Assembly (NCBI RefSeq): GCF_022581195.2
Contig: NC_061471.1
Coordinates: 4,464,001-4,528,000, forward strand
Source of the DNA: Helicoverpa zea
Lineage: Eukaryota > Arthropoda > Insecta > Lepidoptera > Noctuidae
Length of the DNA stretch: 64,000 nucleotides
Direction of reading: 5' to 3'
Shown here: positions 33,193 through 44,866 of the stretch, in pieces
Layout of the letters: each line of letters opens with the position of its first letter
Position numbering within the stretch: position 1 is the first letter of the stretch
Translations under genes and position numbers: made by a program
Notes under the pieces: generated by a model
What the model was told of the DNA's origin: nothing
Database searches by the model: none
What the model saw: the letters and a program-made list of their open reading frames with translations, nothing else

Positions 33193-36100
33193 ATGCCACC
33201 TAAACGGAAGTTAGGGCGACCGCCTGGGTCCAAAACGAAAAGGAAAAAGACATCTCCTAAACATCAGAAAAATGCTTCAGTAGTGATAAAGAAGAAAGAA
33301 AAAGAGTCATCTTCTGAAACAGATATTGAATATATCTGTAATATTTGCAATAAAAAATTCCTAACTGGTCAGGAACTGTTGAAACATCACAAAAATTGTA
33401 AAGCTGTGGTTCCCATATTATCTGATGGTGGTGTCAGGAAGGTAAACAAAGTACACTAATGTTTATTTATTACCTTGTAACTTTATACATTCAGTTATAC
33501 AAATCTCAATGTTGTTCCCTTACATCTTAAAAACTGACTTCTTGATAAAAAAAATAAGTAAAGGATTCAAAATGTAATAATACAAATACTACAAAATATG
33601 ACCACTATGTGTCATATTTCGTACATCACGGCTTTTCTGAAGTTTTCAGTACTAAAAACGTTGCATGTTCATGTTTTGTTTTTTTTTTTCAATTACTGTC
33701 AACCAATTTGATATGATAATTCTTAGTTGAGCCATAATAATTACGAAATAAACTAATATTAGGAACTGATAATAACACCTAAAAGTTTGTGGTAATCTCA
33801 TATAGTGTATTTGGCACAGAATTGAAGCATAACTTTAATTTTACATTCAATTGTTGCAGGCAGAGTTCAGTTGTAATGAATGTCGCAAGAAGTTTAGATT
33901 CCAAAAAAGTTTCAAAAAGCATTGTTTGCTGGAGCACTCCAAGTTACCTAACAGTGTGGCTTGTGATCAATGTGATGTCAAGTGTCCCACTAAGAGAGTT
34001 CTGATAGAGCACATCAAGAAGGTTCACGATAGAGACATTTATGAATGTCCACACTGCAAGCGTCAGTTTGTGAGACGCTCACATGTGTTTCGACATATGG
34101 CACAGAGTGGATGCGATGGACACGGAGGTGCCTCTTTTATGTGTGAAGTAAGTTATCCTTGACGTTTGTTGAACAAAATGTTGTGTTTACATTATCATAC
34201 ATGAACCATTTTTTCACAGATATGTGAGTCAAAATTTTCAAGAAAAGACAATTTAATGGCCCATATACGAATGCAACATATAATTCCCAATGCTTTCACC
34301 TGCAAGCAGTGTTTATATTCTACAAAGAATTTTTCGAAATTGGTTAATCATTGGCACAAACATCATTCAGGTAAATGGTGAAATCATATCAATTTGTTTA
34401 TGAAAATGCTTGCAAACAATATGAAATGAAGATAAATTTTTGTTGTATTTTATTGCTTTAGGTTGTGCTATGGGTGTAGTTAATCCTGGCTTTGTCAGTT
34501 TCAGTCAGTTTGATTGATGATTGTCATCTGATTGAAATTATATGAGACAATTTTGTTTATTTGCCTAGTAAATATTTCAATATTCAATAAAAAGCCATTT
34601 CTTTGCAACAGAAACCCCTGATCAATACCAATGTCATCACTGCAGCAAGTGGACAAGCTCACGAGCAGCAATGACCAAGCATCTTGAGATACACGGCGAG
34701 AAGAAGTATGCATGTGATGTGGTAATGTTCTTTTTACATTATATACAATCTGCTAAACAAGATAAATTAATTTTGTTACATTAACTCTTCAACAGTCGTT
34801 TAGAAATTATAAGACAGCTTTTATAATATATGTTCTTAAATCCTGATAATTCTTAATAGAATAGTATTTATACTAAATAAATTTAATTTCTTTGTGCTAC
34901 CATGACATTAGGATACTAAAAGGTAAGATTAAATCTATATCCGTTGTGTACCTGTACATAATTATGTATTTTTTCATGTTAAAAGAGTTATTTATAATTA
35001 AATTACTTATGTATGTGCAAATGTACACCCACTTTGCCTTTGTATGCGAGTTCAAGTTGTAGAAAGTCAATGTGCATGTTGTACACATTTACACAGAGTA
35101 TAGCTCACCTGTTTCTTTTAGTTTTTTTTTTTGCGAATAATATAAAGCTTTTTGAGACCATAACACGTTAAAGGAGTTTCTTATAATACATCCAATGCAT
35201 GTTACAGTGCGGCTACAGTACATATACGATCGAGGTGATGCGCCGCCACGTGCTCACCCACGTCGAAGACAAGCCGTACAAGTGCTCGCTGTGCGGCAAC
35301 TCGTACATCCAGCGCGTGCAGCTCGCGCGCCATCTCGAGAAACACAGCGGCAACATGTGCCTCAAGTGTGGCAATACCTTCACCACCAGGGCCCAGTATG
35401 TATTGATAGTATGCAACCCCATCTGCAATTCGCAACTCAAGTGGATTGTGTCGTACTATGGTACAAATATACAATTCTCGCCCTCGGACTCGGATAGAGT
35501 GGATTTGATGAAAACCTTGCTTTGTGAGACAAACCAGCGCTTGACTTAACAAGTACTTGCCTGCTACCTGTAAAATCGAACAATCACTTACATTAGGAAC
35601 TACATGCTTAATTATGATCACTTTCAGGTTGCTGATTCACCTCAGAGAGCATATGGGGCTAGAAAAATTATTCTGTCCAGTTGAAAGTTGTCCATTAGTA
35701 TCAAAAGAATTCATCAATGAGGCCAGCTGGCAAAACCATTTGAAAGTCCACATGGACGATAAGCGTAAGTGTTTTCCAAGGTCCATGTTACATAACTAGC
35801 TTCTGCCAGCGGTTTCATCCGCATCCCGTGGGAACTACTTCCCGTACTGGGATAAAAAGTAGCCTATAGCCTTCCTCGATAAATGGGCTATCTAACACTG
35901 AAAGAAATTTTCAAATCGGACCAGTAGTTCCTGAGATTAGCGCGTTCAAACAAACAAACAATCAAAAAGTCTTCAGCTTTATAATATTAGTATATGTGTG
36001 TAAATAAAGTATTCCTAGAAATCAGATCAGATGTGGTACTTGAGAAACACATCTATAAACATTTGACTGTGTATGTTTTATTTCTTAGAAATGATTTAGC

Positions 36101-37747
36101 AAAAGCCAATTTAAATAGCAAATACGACATTGATAATTAATTATGATGATCATGACAACTTCAACGTCTATCATCCTTCGCTCATCATAACTTGTTCTCT
36201 TATATCAGTCCAGTCGGTCCAGGGGCCTGATTCTGCTAATGTAATAAATGTGACAATTGAATAACAATGTTGTAACAAATAAAATTATCAAAATCGAGCC
36301 CCAGGTTGGTTGCAAGGAGGACTGATATCTGACAGTATAACAATGCACAGCGCACAGCTGCGACGTGTGCGGCAAGCAGTTCCACTCGGTGGTGAACCTG
36401 CGGCGGCACCTGGAGACGCACACGCTGGACCGGCCGCGGCGCTGCATGTACTGCGTGTCGGCGCGAGCCTACGTGCGCGGCCTGCAGCTCATCCGCCACG
36501 TGCGCAAGCACCACCCCGCCGTCTTCCGCGGACACCTCGCGCACGTCAGACAAGTGCTCGTCAGTAACACTCGCATACTATATTTAACGATATTTCATAC
36601 TGTCGCTCGTTTAAACTGAAAGCACCGTAACACCTGACCAACCAGAAATATTTGAGGACCTGCGGCCGTTCCGAATATTTTATCTGTCTGTTGCTTTGAT
36701 TACCTACTAGAGACAAAATTTAGACATTATGCCATGCCCCATACAAGTAACGTCCCATTTCAATGAATGTTGAAATTGGAACCTTGTTCTCATAAAACTC
36801 ATGTTTTTTTTAGGGGAGCAATTCAAATATTTTAGACAGAGTGAAGAAGTCCGAAATTGAATCTATATTAAATCTGTTGGATGTGGAGTCTGATCGCATT
36901 TTGCAAGGTTATGGTGGAGCCGGTGTTCTGTATGGCGGGATGCAGGACGAAGAAGAGAGTAGTTCTAGCAATAATAAAGAGGAGAAAATGGTAATAAACA
37001 CTTATAGTGATGTTATAATGTAGTATGTGGGTAAAAACCCATTTAATATTGTCTCTTGGAAGTGTTTTCCAACATAATATTTTTGAGAACAGCATTATAT
37101 TATATTTTCAGAAAGGAAATAGTCCACTAATGTCAGAGGAAGAACTCACGGAGAATTTAAGGAAGCTACTAGCCCAACTAATTGATAATGAAACACTTAA
37201 TCTGTTTGGGTGGCCCGAAGAGAGTGTAGATGTGGTATGTACCTTTTTTATTGTCAACCAGCGTTAAGTAAGATTCTGTGTGCCCATAAAGGTATGCAGG
37301 TATATAATATCTTAAAAACTAAGAAGGTAATTCCAGTTAACCGTGAGATGCTCTAAATTTATCCAGCTTACCTGTAGTACCTAAATGACAAAGCATGTCT
37401 ATCGTCTGGCATATTCAGTAAATTATGATAAGCAGGACAGGGAAGATCATTAAAAAAAAAATAACAAATAACCAAGACCATGGTTTTCCAAATACACTTA
37501 TAGTCCAAATTAACTATTTTATCATTTTTAGGTGTTAGAAAAAGTGATTGAGCAATGCGGTGCGAAGGCCGCTGACCGCGACAAATGGACGCGCGTGCAG
37601 CGTCTGCGCGAGAACTCGAAGCATTTGTTTCTGTACGTGCTCGAAGACAAGAACATCGCGCGCATGCTCGACACGCACACCATCGACCAGATCATCAAGC
37701 ACATCCTCAAGCAAGTCAGCGAAGAGGATACAAAGGATGTAAAGTAA
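33193..37747 (+). CDS. C2H2 zinc-finger protein with AT-hook-like N terminus, about 13 fingers
   Basis: Ten exons join in frame: 33193-33441, 33860-34147, 34220-34370, 34612-34721, 35208-35395, 35628-35764, 36351-36559, 36814-36990, 37112-37234 and 37532-37747 (615 residues). Residues 4-18 (KRKLGRPPGSKTKRK) hold an AT-hook core GRP. Fingers run from about residue 50 to 435, including several atypical ones (first is C2HC; the eleventh has CPVESC with a longer loop). The C-terminal part (about 445-615) is finger-free, acidic/Ser-rich then helical (VLEKVIEQCGAKAADRDKW, HTIDQIIKHILKQV). Likely a nuclear DNA-binding regulator; no ortholog is named with confidence. The exon 7 donor could be 36553 or 36559 (both in phase; GTCAGT at 36560 preferred). 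Exons 5 and 7 and the start of exon 10 are strikingly GC-rich compared with exons 1-4, 6, 8 and 9. Confidence 0.9.
35795..35993 (-). repeat. Dispersed lepidopteran repeat, third near-complete copy
   Basis: Same family as 11672 and 12105, from ACTAGCTTCTGCCAGCGG to TAATATTAGTATATG, inserted about 30 bp after the exon 6 donor of the zinc-finger gene. Confidence 0.8.
36220..36304. mobile_element. Very short derivative of the GGGGCCCGATTC MITE family
   Basis: About 85 bp bounded by CAGGGGCCTGATTCTGCTAA and TCAAAATCGAGCCCCAG. It retains both family ends with almost no interior, and lies 46 bp upstream of the exon 7 acceptor of the zinc-finger gene. Confidence 0.65.
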
Positions 37748-38636
37748 CGCACAAAGTATGAACTGAAAAGCGTTTGTGCCAGAGCTAAGACAAGCGAACC
37801 GTTCTCGCCCAAGCTCACTGAAACTTACACGTTGCTGCATATAAAAACATGGACCGTGATCGCACACGGCTTCCGATAAAAGTTATATTGCCAAATGTTA
37901 TTTCATCAATTTAAATATTTTTTACATTTTAATTAATTATAGGTAAATAAGTTTATTATTCCGTGATAGGGTTTTATGAAGGTAGATATATTTTATCAAA
38001 AGTTGGGCACCTTATTTTTTATTGCAATAAATGTTTAGGTATAGAATACAATCATAAGGAGATGGACAAAAAAAAACCCAGAGTCGACAGAAACTTCAAA
38101 TGTATCATTGGATTCAGTATAATGTGTGGATTTAAAAAAGTATTTCATATCATCCGAAAACCATGGGGTTCTCTTTTTATAACGGTTTTTCGATCAAGAA
38201 TTTAGGTTATGAAAAAGTTCGCCTTACTATTTGCTGTTCTTTAGACGTTTGGGATTTGCAAAATTATGTTTTTGTTTGATAGGGTTTACTTCCCAGATGT
38301 TCCCATAGTCATCAGGTGAGGATCTGATGATGGAAACCCTGAGAAATCGAGGGCAACTTACGAAAGTTGTAGGCGTGCATAGGGTAAAAACTTGACACTC
38401 AGCTGTATGTCTGTTAGCACTATACAAGAGTAGAGGTTTAAAGTTGACTTGATGATGGAGAGCAGAGAATATCGAGGGAACTCGATGACTGAATATGTAA
38501 ACTACCTTGTGTTTGGGCTTATATTATTCGTATTGACGAGAACTTTCCACTAATGCGGACGGTGACAACTATACTTGTCACTAAAGAGCCAAAAATAATA
38601 ATTAAGAAAAAAACTTATTATAAAAACACTGACTTC
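37748..38636. other. 3' flank of zinc-finger gene and a dispersed repeat
   Basis: No gene beyond 37747. An 80-codon open frame at 37963-38205 has no recognisable domain. From about 38275 to 38600 lies a second copy of the 21943 repeat (GATCTGATGATGGAAACCC, AAATCGAGGGCAACTTACG, ATCGAGGGAACTCGATGACTG). Confidence 0.5.
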
Positions 38637-40306
38637 TGGGCCTATGCACCTATAGTTCCCATATAACCATTTTTGCGAACATAACGTAACCGTTTCGACA
38701 CTTAGCGTCGACACTGATCTATCTCGAAACATAATCTCGTCGACGTTCCGTGTTAGCGCCGTCGCTGCAACTAAAAATGGGGAAGATCTCGACACAATAA
38801 ACAAGTAACATTTGGTTTCTAATTTACGTCGCCGTGTCGTAACATTGTTACCATATTTTAACCAGAGTTAGCACTAATCATTCAATCATTCATTCGTTCG
38901 ATCAATTTCGTTGGCTCGTGCGTGAGTGACACGACGAATACAAAATACAAGAAATCCCATAATGATGGTTTACTTACCTTGAGTTGATGAACTCAAGGTA
39001 AGTTAACAAAGTTTTAGTTTTCATTAATTAATATGGTTTATAATGCTCAAATCTTATTGGGAAAAAAAGTTTACTGTGTAATTTCTTTGAATATGTTGAT
39101 ATTTCCAACGCGCCACCGTAATATCATGTTTTCATAATTCTGGCGAAAGAAAAACTTTTGTTAAATAAAATAAAAATATAAAATTATGCACATTGAGTGC
39201 TTAAAAGCTTCCATTTAAATAGAATATCAAATATTTTAATCCTAATACAAATTATTTTAGCAAGATTTACTCATAAAATTGATAAATAATGAACTATGAA
39301 AAAACATTTTTGATGTTTGTTATGAAAAATATGCTCGTCGCAACTAGTCACAAAGTTACGATAATGTGTCGACACGTGTCGACATGTTACGGTAAATTGT
39401 TACAAAATTACTAGATTTTTAAGATGGTTTCTCTTAATATTTGGTTACAGTGTTTCCCAAAGTTTTTATCAAGTCAAGATGCCTTTTTTCATTGTTCTAA
39501 CCAAAGGAGGCTCATCAGAATTAATATCGCTTGTGCCGAGTACTTGAGTTAAAGACGAAGACGTCTTGTTTTGGCCGAGAAAACGAAAAAACAGCGATTT
39601 GGAGCTCGAAAGTTGAAACTTTGGCACTAGGGACTATACCACTAAGCTCCTCCACTAAATTCCGTACTGTTTTCCTGTAAATGGCCTAGAAAATAATAAG
39701 TTTTAAGTTCAATAAAATGGGTATCCGTCAATGTGCCCTACCAACAATGCACATCATGAAAAAAATATTAGGTATTATAATAAAAAAAAACTTGTGTACG
39801 AGTACAATTAGGCACTTGAGATATTTTGGGACGTACTTATTTCTTTTACTCTTCTGTAAAAAGTTGAAGTCCATCAGAATTTACGTAAGGTTTTTGGTTG
39901 TTTACTCATTTTAAATTTCATTAAATGGTTGATAATGGCAGAAAACATAGACAGTTTGAGAATAACTGGCTCTCGTCATGTTTTTATATATGCAAGTTAT
40001 TGTTAAAGTGTTCTGGAACATCGACTACACATGTTACTACCCAGTTACAACACAATTGTGTCAACATTGCACACTGGTTACAAACCAAACGCAAAGTTTC
40101 TAAAATGTGTGGTTACAAATTAAGCTGTAAAGTATCGACACAGCGACCACACAAAGTTACTGAATCTAGTTTCCGTCACATTTTTACTGAACCGTTACAA
40201 CTCATAAAAGCTAATCCCTACACAGTCACGTTGTGTCGTATCAGTTACGAAACTGTTGCGACTTGTTACATCTTTATCATATCTGCGACCAAAAATGGCT
40301 GTATGG
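38637..40306. other. Possible degenerate TIR element dense in GTTAC and GTCGACA words
   Basis: The left end (GGGCCTATGCACC, then CCCATATAACCATTTTTGC) mirrors the right end (GCGACCAAAAATGGCTGTATGGG near 40285-40307) imperfectly. At least eight GTTAC words fall within 40029-40268, with others at 39352, 39384, 39399 and 39443, and GTAAC forms at 38687 and 38833. GTCGACAC occurs at 38706 and 39369. Such clusters resemble subterminal transposase-binding repeats. A 136-codon frame at 39925-40335 has no recognisable domain. Confidence 0.35.
38969..39003. repeat. Perfect 14-bp stem hairpin
   Basis: ACTTACCTTGAGTT and AACTCAAGGTAAGT are separated by only four bases (GATG). No poly-T or coding context gives it a role. 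Confidence 0.6.
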
Positions 40307-40529
40307 GTTCGGCCATTCAGAGAATGCGTTCCTGACACGTCGCGATTGAACTGACTGAATTATAACATTCATTGATTATTGATATAATAATGTTGTTTTA
40401 ATGCTCCTCAATTGTTAAAACGGTAAACAACCAGCAAAAATATTTTTATCGTAACTGCAACGCCATTGCAAAGTTACGTCGTCAGTTCAATCGCGACGTG
40501 TCAGGAACGCATTCTCTGAATGGCCGAAC
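40307..40529. mobile_element. MITE with perfect 49-bp terminal inverted repeats
   Basis: The arms 40307-40355 and 40481-40529, beginning GTTCGGCCATTCAGAGAATG, are exact reverse complements over 49 bp around a 125-bp AT-rich core. No clear target duplication at these limits, so the true ends may be a few bases off. No coding capacity. Confidence 0.8.
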
Positions 40530-42575
40530 TATAATAATAGTTTTTTTTTATATTATTTATTTTTGCCACTTTATGAAGGTTGCACATAGCTGGGAAACCT
40601 CTCCATGTAGATAAGGTCGGTGTTTAATCATTTCTGGAGTGGTTCATGTCAATAGTGCAATGGGTAGGGGTCAAAATCAAGATCTTTTAATCTCCAGGCA
40701 AACTCTGTGACTATGGGGATATTACTATTGGCTTGTATAATGTTAGTACACCCTGGATTTTATGTGCCTTGAAGAAAATAATATTAAAAATCAACATAAA
40801 TTAAACATAACCTATTTTGTGAAAATATGATGTAGCTCCTATGCCCCATGGATTTCAGGCTAGATTTTTTGGCACCGTCAAAGGTCTATCAAAATGAACC
40901 CATTGGTACCCATTTCGTTGCTGTCGATTCTGGTTTTTTTTACTATGAAAATTTGGCCATCTCCTTTATAGATAGTAAACATTATAAAAGATTATTGTAG
41001 AGCTGCACTGGATATTTGGTACAACTGTTATACTTTTATGATTTTAAAGCATTCTTTTTCTATATTTCATTTTTCAATTCAAAACGGGTAATGCATTGTT
41101 TAACCCATTAGAAGTCACTGTCACTTCTCTGTTACAGGACTTCTAATGGGTAACTATCAGTGTAGGTATTTAAGTTCGCTTGTATTATTTTACCTTTAAA
41201 TATAAATGAGCTCTACCATAAAAATTGAACAAACAACCTATAATAACCTGCATTTATTAGTAATGATCACAGAGTTTATCCAAAACAGGGGTTTATTCTT
41301 TTGACAAAATAGATTATTTCTATGTAATCACATAGATAGGCTATATTTTGTCCATTGCTTATTTTAATTATAAGTTTTAATTAAAGATTATATAATTTAA
41401 TTCTGAATATTATGTTCTTTGATCAAAAATATTATTGACAATTATTATTTTTAAATAATCAGTTATGTCTAATGTTCTTTTTAATTCTGTATTGCTGATC
41501 AAAAGCAGCAGAAAATCATGCACTACTGAGCACACTTGTAGCGTACTGCTAGGTAGAACCTGGTCACATACAAGCTGCAACTTCCCAAAAGGAGGATCGG
41601 TGTTCGATACATATGTATCCTAAAGGAATAAATAACAATAAACCGAAAAATAATAATATCAATTGAATACCGATAAAGTAAAACCAGCCAAGTGCGAGTT
41701 GGACACGAAAGGTTCCGTTCTTATATACATATCTATAAAAATAACGCTGTGTGGCTGCTCACTAAAATATTTGTTTTGTTCTAAGTGATTTTCTTTTTTT
41801 TTAAAGCAGCAATAATAATACATACTTCGTGAAAATTACAACTGTTTGACTGTCACGGTTCTCGAGGTACAGTCTTAGTGACAAACAGTAAAGGCCCGTT
41901 TTAACCTTGGGGTATGGGACTCAAAAAAATTATAAAATGATGGACACTTTTTTGTTTTGTAAGTACCACCTCTGTATTGCAAAGTACTGATGATTTTCAT
42001 AAATTTTATGTGTGTGTACTCAGGCACCACCTAGACGATCAATTAAATTGCGAAATACATAAAATAACAAAAAAAATATTGTGCAATAACTTTTAGTTCC
42101 TAAAAATCATTGTTCGATCTTCAATATTATTAGCTCCAAACAGACAATAAATATGCACAATTTGACAAATTGCGCAATTTAATTGTTCCCCTAACCAACA
42201 GATAGCGTGAGTTGTCGATGTAGGCTTATATTGATGAAACCAAAATTTTGAGATAAAAGTAACCCCTATTTACTTTTGTTTCAGAGATAAAAAATAAATA
42301 AAAATACGTTTTAGTGCCTTATTATTGAACTGAAGTGTTACTATTTTCAATAGCGATGTTGTTTTAATACTTAATTATTATTTTAAATTGTTTACGGTTA
42401 TGGTTATAGTGATATTAAATCCATTCTTATAAATAGTGCATTTTTTTGTTGTTTTATTCTGTAGTATACATTTAAAAAAGTCCGCATCACCGATGTGAGT
42501 TGCAGAAAAGGCAATCGGCAAGGAGGACATCATCATCAGGTAACGTTAGGTATATAGGACAAAACGATACCAAGC
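40530..42575. other. Intergenic interval
   Basis: No gene. A 14-bp inverted pair ACCCATTAGAAGTC/GACTTCTAATGGGT lies at about 41103-41152. A fragment of the 30083 repeat is at 41678-41722. At about 42020-42192 the word GACGATCAATTAAATTGCG is mirrored by TTGCGCAATTTAATTG, and a related piece lies at 5728-5750. Confidence 0.5.
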
Positions 42576-42579
42576 CTGG

Positions 42580-42664
42580 GGCCCGATTCAGGTAATTTAA
42601 TAATGTGAAAGTTCAATAACAATTAAAATCGTAACAGCAATTTTAAACTTAGAGGGCATTCTGG
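42580..42664 (+). mobile_element. GGGGCCCGATTC MITE, left-end fragment
   Basis: GGGGCCCGATTCAGGTAA followed by about 65 bp of family sequence (AATCGTAACAGCAATTTTAA, GGGCATTCTG), then interrupted by the next copy. Confidence 0.7.
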
Positions 42665-43001
42665 GGCCCTATTCTTCTAAGATAATAATAACAAAATTGA
42701 ATCGTAATAGCAGTTTTTGTATTAGTATTCTGCTACTTATATAGGACCAATCGTATTCCAATGACATTTAATTGGTTTGCCATTTGAAACGTATGTGGCA
42801 ACATCCGCTATTATTTCTTTTAAATAAACGTTTTTATCCTTTTCTGTGCTTCAATAATGAATCATATAGTCTGCAAATGATTTACGATTGCCATATGATT
42901 GTAGAATAGACTACCCAAAAGACTAAATCGTAGTTGAGTCATGATTGGATCTCAGGCAGTCAGATATGAATCGTATGAAAATAGCAGAATCGTGCCCCTG
43001 T
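42664..43001 (+). mobile_element. GGGGCCCGATTC MITE, near-complete copy
   Basis: Left end GGGGCCCTATTCTTCTAAG, right end AGCAGAATCGTGCCCC. Interior agrees with the copy at 5031 (GACCAATCGTATTC, TTTTATCCTTTTCTG, GTCTGCAAATGATTTACGATTG). Confidence 0.75.
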
Positions 43002-43025
43002 ATTTCGGAGGGCACAATAAACTGA

Positions 43026-43372
43026 GGCTCGATTATGCTAATTTTGCTTAATATTGATATCTAACTGAGATCCAATCGCGACTCAATTATTATAAAAGCG
43101 TATGTGGCATTCCGCTATTTTCTCTTTTATTTTGTTTTTTATCTGGTTCTGAATAATATTGTCTGCAAATTATTTACGATTGCAATATGATTGTAGAGCA
43201 GACTACCGTTATAGACTAAATGGCAGACCAATTACAAACCAATGAAATGTCATTGGATTACGATTGGTCTTATATTATATAGTAGCAGAATGCCCGCTAA
43301 GGTAAAAACTGCTATTGAGATTCAATTGTTATCTCATTTTCACATTATTAACTTAGCAGAGTCGAGCGCTTG
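43026..43372 (-). mobile_element. GGGGCCCGATTC MITE, inverted near-complete copy
   Basis: Starts GAGGCTCGATTATGCTAATT and ends TTAACTTAGCAGAGTCGAGC, with the same interior words as the previous copy. Third family member within 800 bp. Confidence 0.7.
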
Positions 43373-43557
43373 TAGGTCCCGGTTATCAATGAACATCTTT
43401 GGTAGTCGTTAGGGGTAGTCAAAAGCCAGAAAGTCTGACAATCAGTCTAAGAGTATTGGGTTGCCTGTGTAACTGGGTTAAGGAGGTCAGGCAGTCGCTC
43501 CTTGTAAAACCCTGGTACTCAGCTGAATCCGGTTAGACTGGAAGCCGACCTCAAAAT
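43373..43557 (+). repeat. SINE, head-less copy
   Basis: Matches the body of the SINE at 25936 (GTAGGTCCCGGTTATCAATG, AACTGGGTTAAGGAGGTCAGG, GGTTAGACTGGAAGCCGACC) but lacks the tRNA-like box A/box B head. Confidence 0.75.
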
Positions 43558-43560
43558 CAG

Positions 43561-44062
43561 TGGCGGCCCTAGGGGTGTGCGAACTGTGCCATCGCACAGG
43601 GCCTCGCGCTTGGGGGGGCCTCGCGCTACAACCCACAACTGGCTCTCGATCCAGTCACGGATTTTTTTTTTTTTTTGCTTAATTCCGAGTTTAATTTGAG
43701 AGTCCTTAAACAAACAATTTAAAAAAAATCGCGCTCGCTGCGCTCGCGGCTGTTCACTTGATACTACCTTTCCTTCTAAATTGATTAGAGTTCTTTTATG
43801 TCCCAAAACTCAAAAATTTTCCCGCTCGCTACACTAGCGACTTCCCCTTGCACTGTTGTTTGTTACACAAGTTTAGGTGCTTTGGTGACCCAAACCTCAA
43901 AATTTTTTGCGCTCGCTACGCTCGCGGGTGCTTTACTTTCCACTTGTTTTATTTTTTCCATCCTTTTTTAGCCGAACCTAGAAGAACCTTTTATTTACAA
44001 GAAAATAACTACTAGTTTCCGTATGAATTTGAATGGCGCTACATGAGCTAGAGACGGCCCTG
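43561..44062. mobile_element. Probable hAT-like element with GCTCGC near-palindromes
   Basis: Left end GTGGCGGCCCTAGGGG and right end AGAGACGGCCCTG are related inverted termini, and AATCAGT occurs on both sides, suggesting a 7-8 bp target duplication. Inside are three GCGCTCGCTGCGCTCGCGG-type near-palindromes (about 43731, 43823, 43909), the same motif seen in 23846-25022. Limits are tentative. Confidence 0.5.
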
Positions 44063-44866
44063 AATCAGTTATACGAAGAGCTGAATATTGTCTCGGTGGT
44101 GAAATATATATTAGAAAATAATTTAACTGTTTATCCCACTACCGAAATAGTCTTGAGAATTCGAATAATAAAATAATAATATCGAAAAAGCTGTTTTTCG
44201 AGGCTTAAAATTATTAAAACATGTTTAAGGAATTCGATGACACAAGATCGACTTTCAGCCCTTGCTATTCTTTCGATCGAAAATGACGTTGCTTATTCAT
44301 TCGATTATTCTGCTTTAACTAAAGATTTTAGTGTTAATAAGAAAAGTCGCAAGCATTAGATCATTTTAATATTTGTTAATTTTGTGATTCTTTAGATATA
44401 AACTGTAGTAAAAATAAAATTGTATTAATTTGTTTAACTTGACCATTTCTCCTCAAACATGACGTTTAGCTAAATCAAAACACCAGCTTACTCTCGCAAC
44501 ACATACGTTTCACGTAGGACAAAGGGCCTCGCAGAGACCTGCCGCACGTAGCCTCGCAATGGCTAGGGCCGCCGCTGCCAAAATAGTTGGGAAAAACGCT
44601 GGTCAGATTATGACACCATTGTTATTGTACCCTTTTGTATGGTATTTGCCTCTCCCTCTCTCTACATTACGTTGGTTTAATCTATTCTAAGAATTTTGGA
44701 GCGGCGCGGCGGTGGTTAAGCCCCGTCCATTCCATTTATAATATTGCATTGACCTTCTTTTCACCAATGAATTTTGACAAATTCAATGTCATTGACACTG
44801 ACAGTTAATTAGACATTATGTTTAATGACAATGCAATGCCAGATGACATTGAAAGAAGAGAGAGAC
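44063..44866. other. Intergenic interval
   Basis: No gene recognised. A GC-richer stretch at about 44510-44590 and 44700-44730 may belong to the upstream region or first non-coding exon of BPNT1, but no splice donor can be assigned with confidence. Confidence 0.35.

Noticed and set aside
35195..35621. Antisense frames of 75-139 codons opposite the zinc-finger gene
   Set aside because: Shadows of GC-rich exon 5 on the other strand; they lack domains.
39925..40335. 136-codon plus-strand frame
   Set aside because: It runs from repeat-like sequence into a MITE arm and shows no recognisable domain.
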